Of a DNA stretch of 6,621 nucleotides, positions 6,340-6,621 are shown in pieces. Position 1 is the first letter of the stretch. Each line of letters starts with the position of its first letter. The DNA is from JAJXWB01 sp036796555 (GTDB lineage Bacteria; Pseudomonadota; Alphaproteobacteria; Rhizobiales; Beijerinckiaceae), in NCBI GenBank assembly GCA_036796555.1, contig DAIRCS010000201.1:1-6621 (forward strand). Direction: 5' to 3'. The position numbers were made by a program, and so were the translations under genes. The notes under the pieces are model-generated. The model worked only from the letters and a program-made list of their open reading frames with translations. It ran no database searches and was not told the DNA's origin.

Positions 6340-6341
6340 CG

Positions 6342-6621
6342 ATGAACAAGCCGCTCCGCGTCAATTCGGACGCCATCGCGCCGGATACGACGGGCCTCAA
6401 TTTCTACACGCTCGACCGCTCGCTGCAGGACCTGCTCGACATCCATCTGGAACCCAAGCTGCGCGCCCATGTCGAGCCGCATCTAGTGGAACTGGGCGCG
6501 CTGGCGGGCGGCCGGCTCGACGAATGCGCGCGGCTCGCCGACAGGCACACGCCGATCCTGCACCAACGCGACAAGTTCGGCCGCGACGTGCAGACGATCG
6601 AATATCATCCCGCCTATCGCG
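6342..6621 (+). CDS. Acyl-CoA dehydrogenase-family protein, AidB-like N-terminus (5' part)
   Basis: The first 93 codons are visible; the window ends inside the gene. ATG at 6342 follows a strong Shine-Dalgarno (GGGAGGA, 6332-6338). The visible part matches the N-terminal region of AidB-type acyl-CoA dehydrogenases: LNFYTLDRSLQDLL (19-32), PHLVELGALAGGRLDECA (46-63), then the signature HQRDKFGRDVQTIEYHPAYR (74-93), like the D-x-x-GRR-x-D-x-V-x-FHPAWH stretch I recall from E. coli AidB. This N-terminal extension precedes the FAD-binding dehydrogenase fold, so catalytic and flavin residues lie beyond the window. Relatives are flavoproteins. AidB itself belongs to the alkylation response, but many members are plain acyl-CoA dehydrogenases, so the substrate is open. 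The gene diverged from sohB before the IS separated them. Confidence 0.75.
   Translation, partial: MNKPLRVNSDAIAPDTTGLNFYTLDRSLQDLLDIHLEPKLRAHVEPHLVELGALAGGRLDECARLADRHTPILHQRDKFGRDVQTIEYHPAYR

Noticed and set aside
5126..6400. 424-codon minus-strand open frame across the IS and into the next gene region
   Set aside because: It is antisense to an intact recombinase and crosses the IS boundary and the flanking repeat, so it cannot be one conserved gene.

Overview
The window is very GC-rich and reads like an alphaproteobacterial chromosome, probably order Hyphomicrobiales. This is inferred from codon use, from the type of DnaE and SohB proteins, and from two kinds of extragenic palindromes that I recall as common in that group. 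No species can be named from sequence alone.

Layout: (1) 1-368 holds a rho-independent terminator for whatever lies upstream, a strong sigma-70-type promoter (TTGATA-N17-TATAGT), and a 32-codon hydrophobic ORF with a near-perfect Shine-Dalgarno (SD). An SD-occluding hairpin follows directly before dnaE. (2) 369-3845 is dnaE, the replicative DNA polymerase III alpha subunit, starting at TTG. (3) 3864-3967 is an inverted pair of 12-bp palindromes between two convergent genes. One half runs into the next gene and encodes its last ~11 residues. (4) 3933-4952 (minus strand) is a SohB-like S49 membrane peptidase with an intact Ser/Lys dyad. (5) 5041-6263 is a second palindromic extragenic repeat, split by a complete IS110-family element of about 1.12 kb. 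The element carries an intact DEDD/Ser recombinase and a ~160-nt structured leader that looks like a bridge RNA. (6) 6288-6621 holds a promoter and the first 93 codons of an acyl-CoA dehydrogenase-family protein with an AidB-like N-terminus, cut by the window end.

How it fits together: dnaE is a housekeeping gene that appears to share a transcript with the small upstream ORF. sohB and the acyl-CoA dehydrogenase gene were divergent neighbours separated by roughly 270 bp before the IS entered the repeat between them. The most interesting signal is the IS110 element. Short segments of its leader match or complement the sequences at both of its ends and both of its flanks, as expected for an RNA-guided recombinase. 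Its insertion site can be rebuilt as an interrupted palindrome doublet. The family mechanism is already known; what is specific here is the candidate guide and target set. A smaller theme is that the SD sequences of both dnaE and the acyl-CoA dehydrogenase gene lie in one arm of a perfect hairpin.
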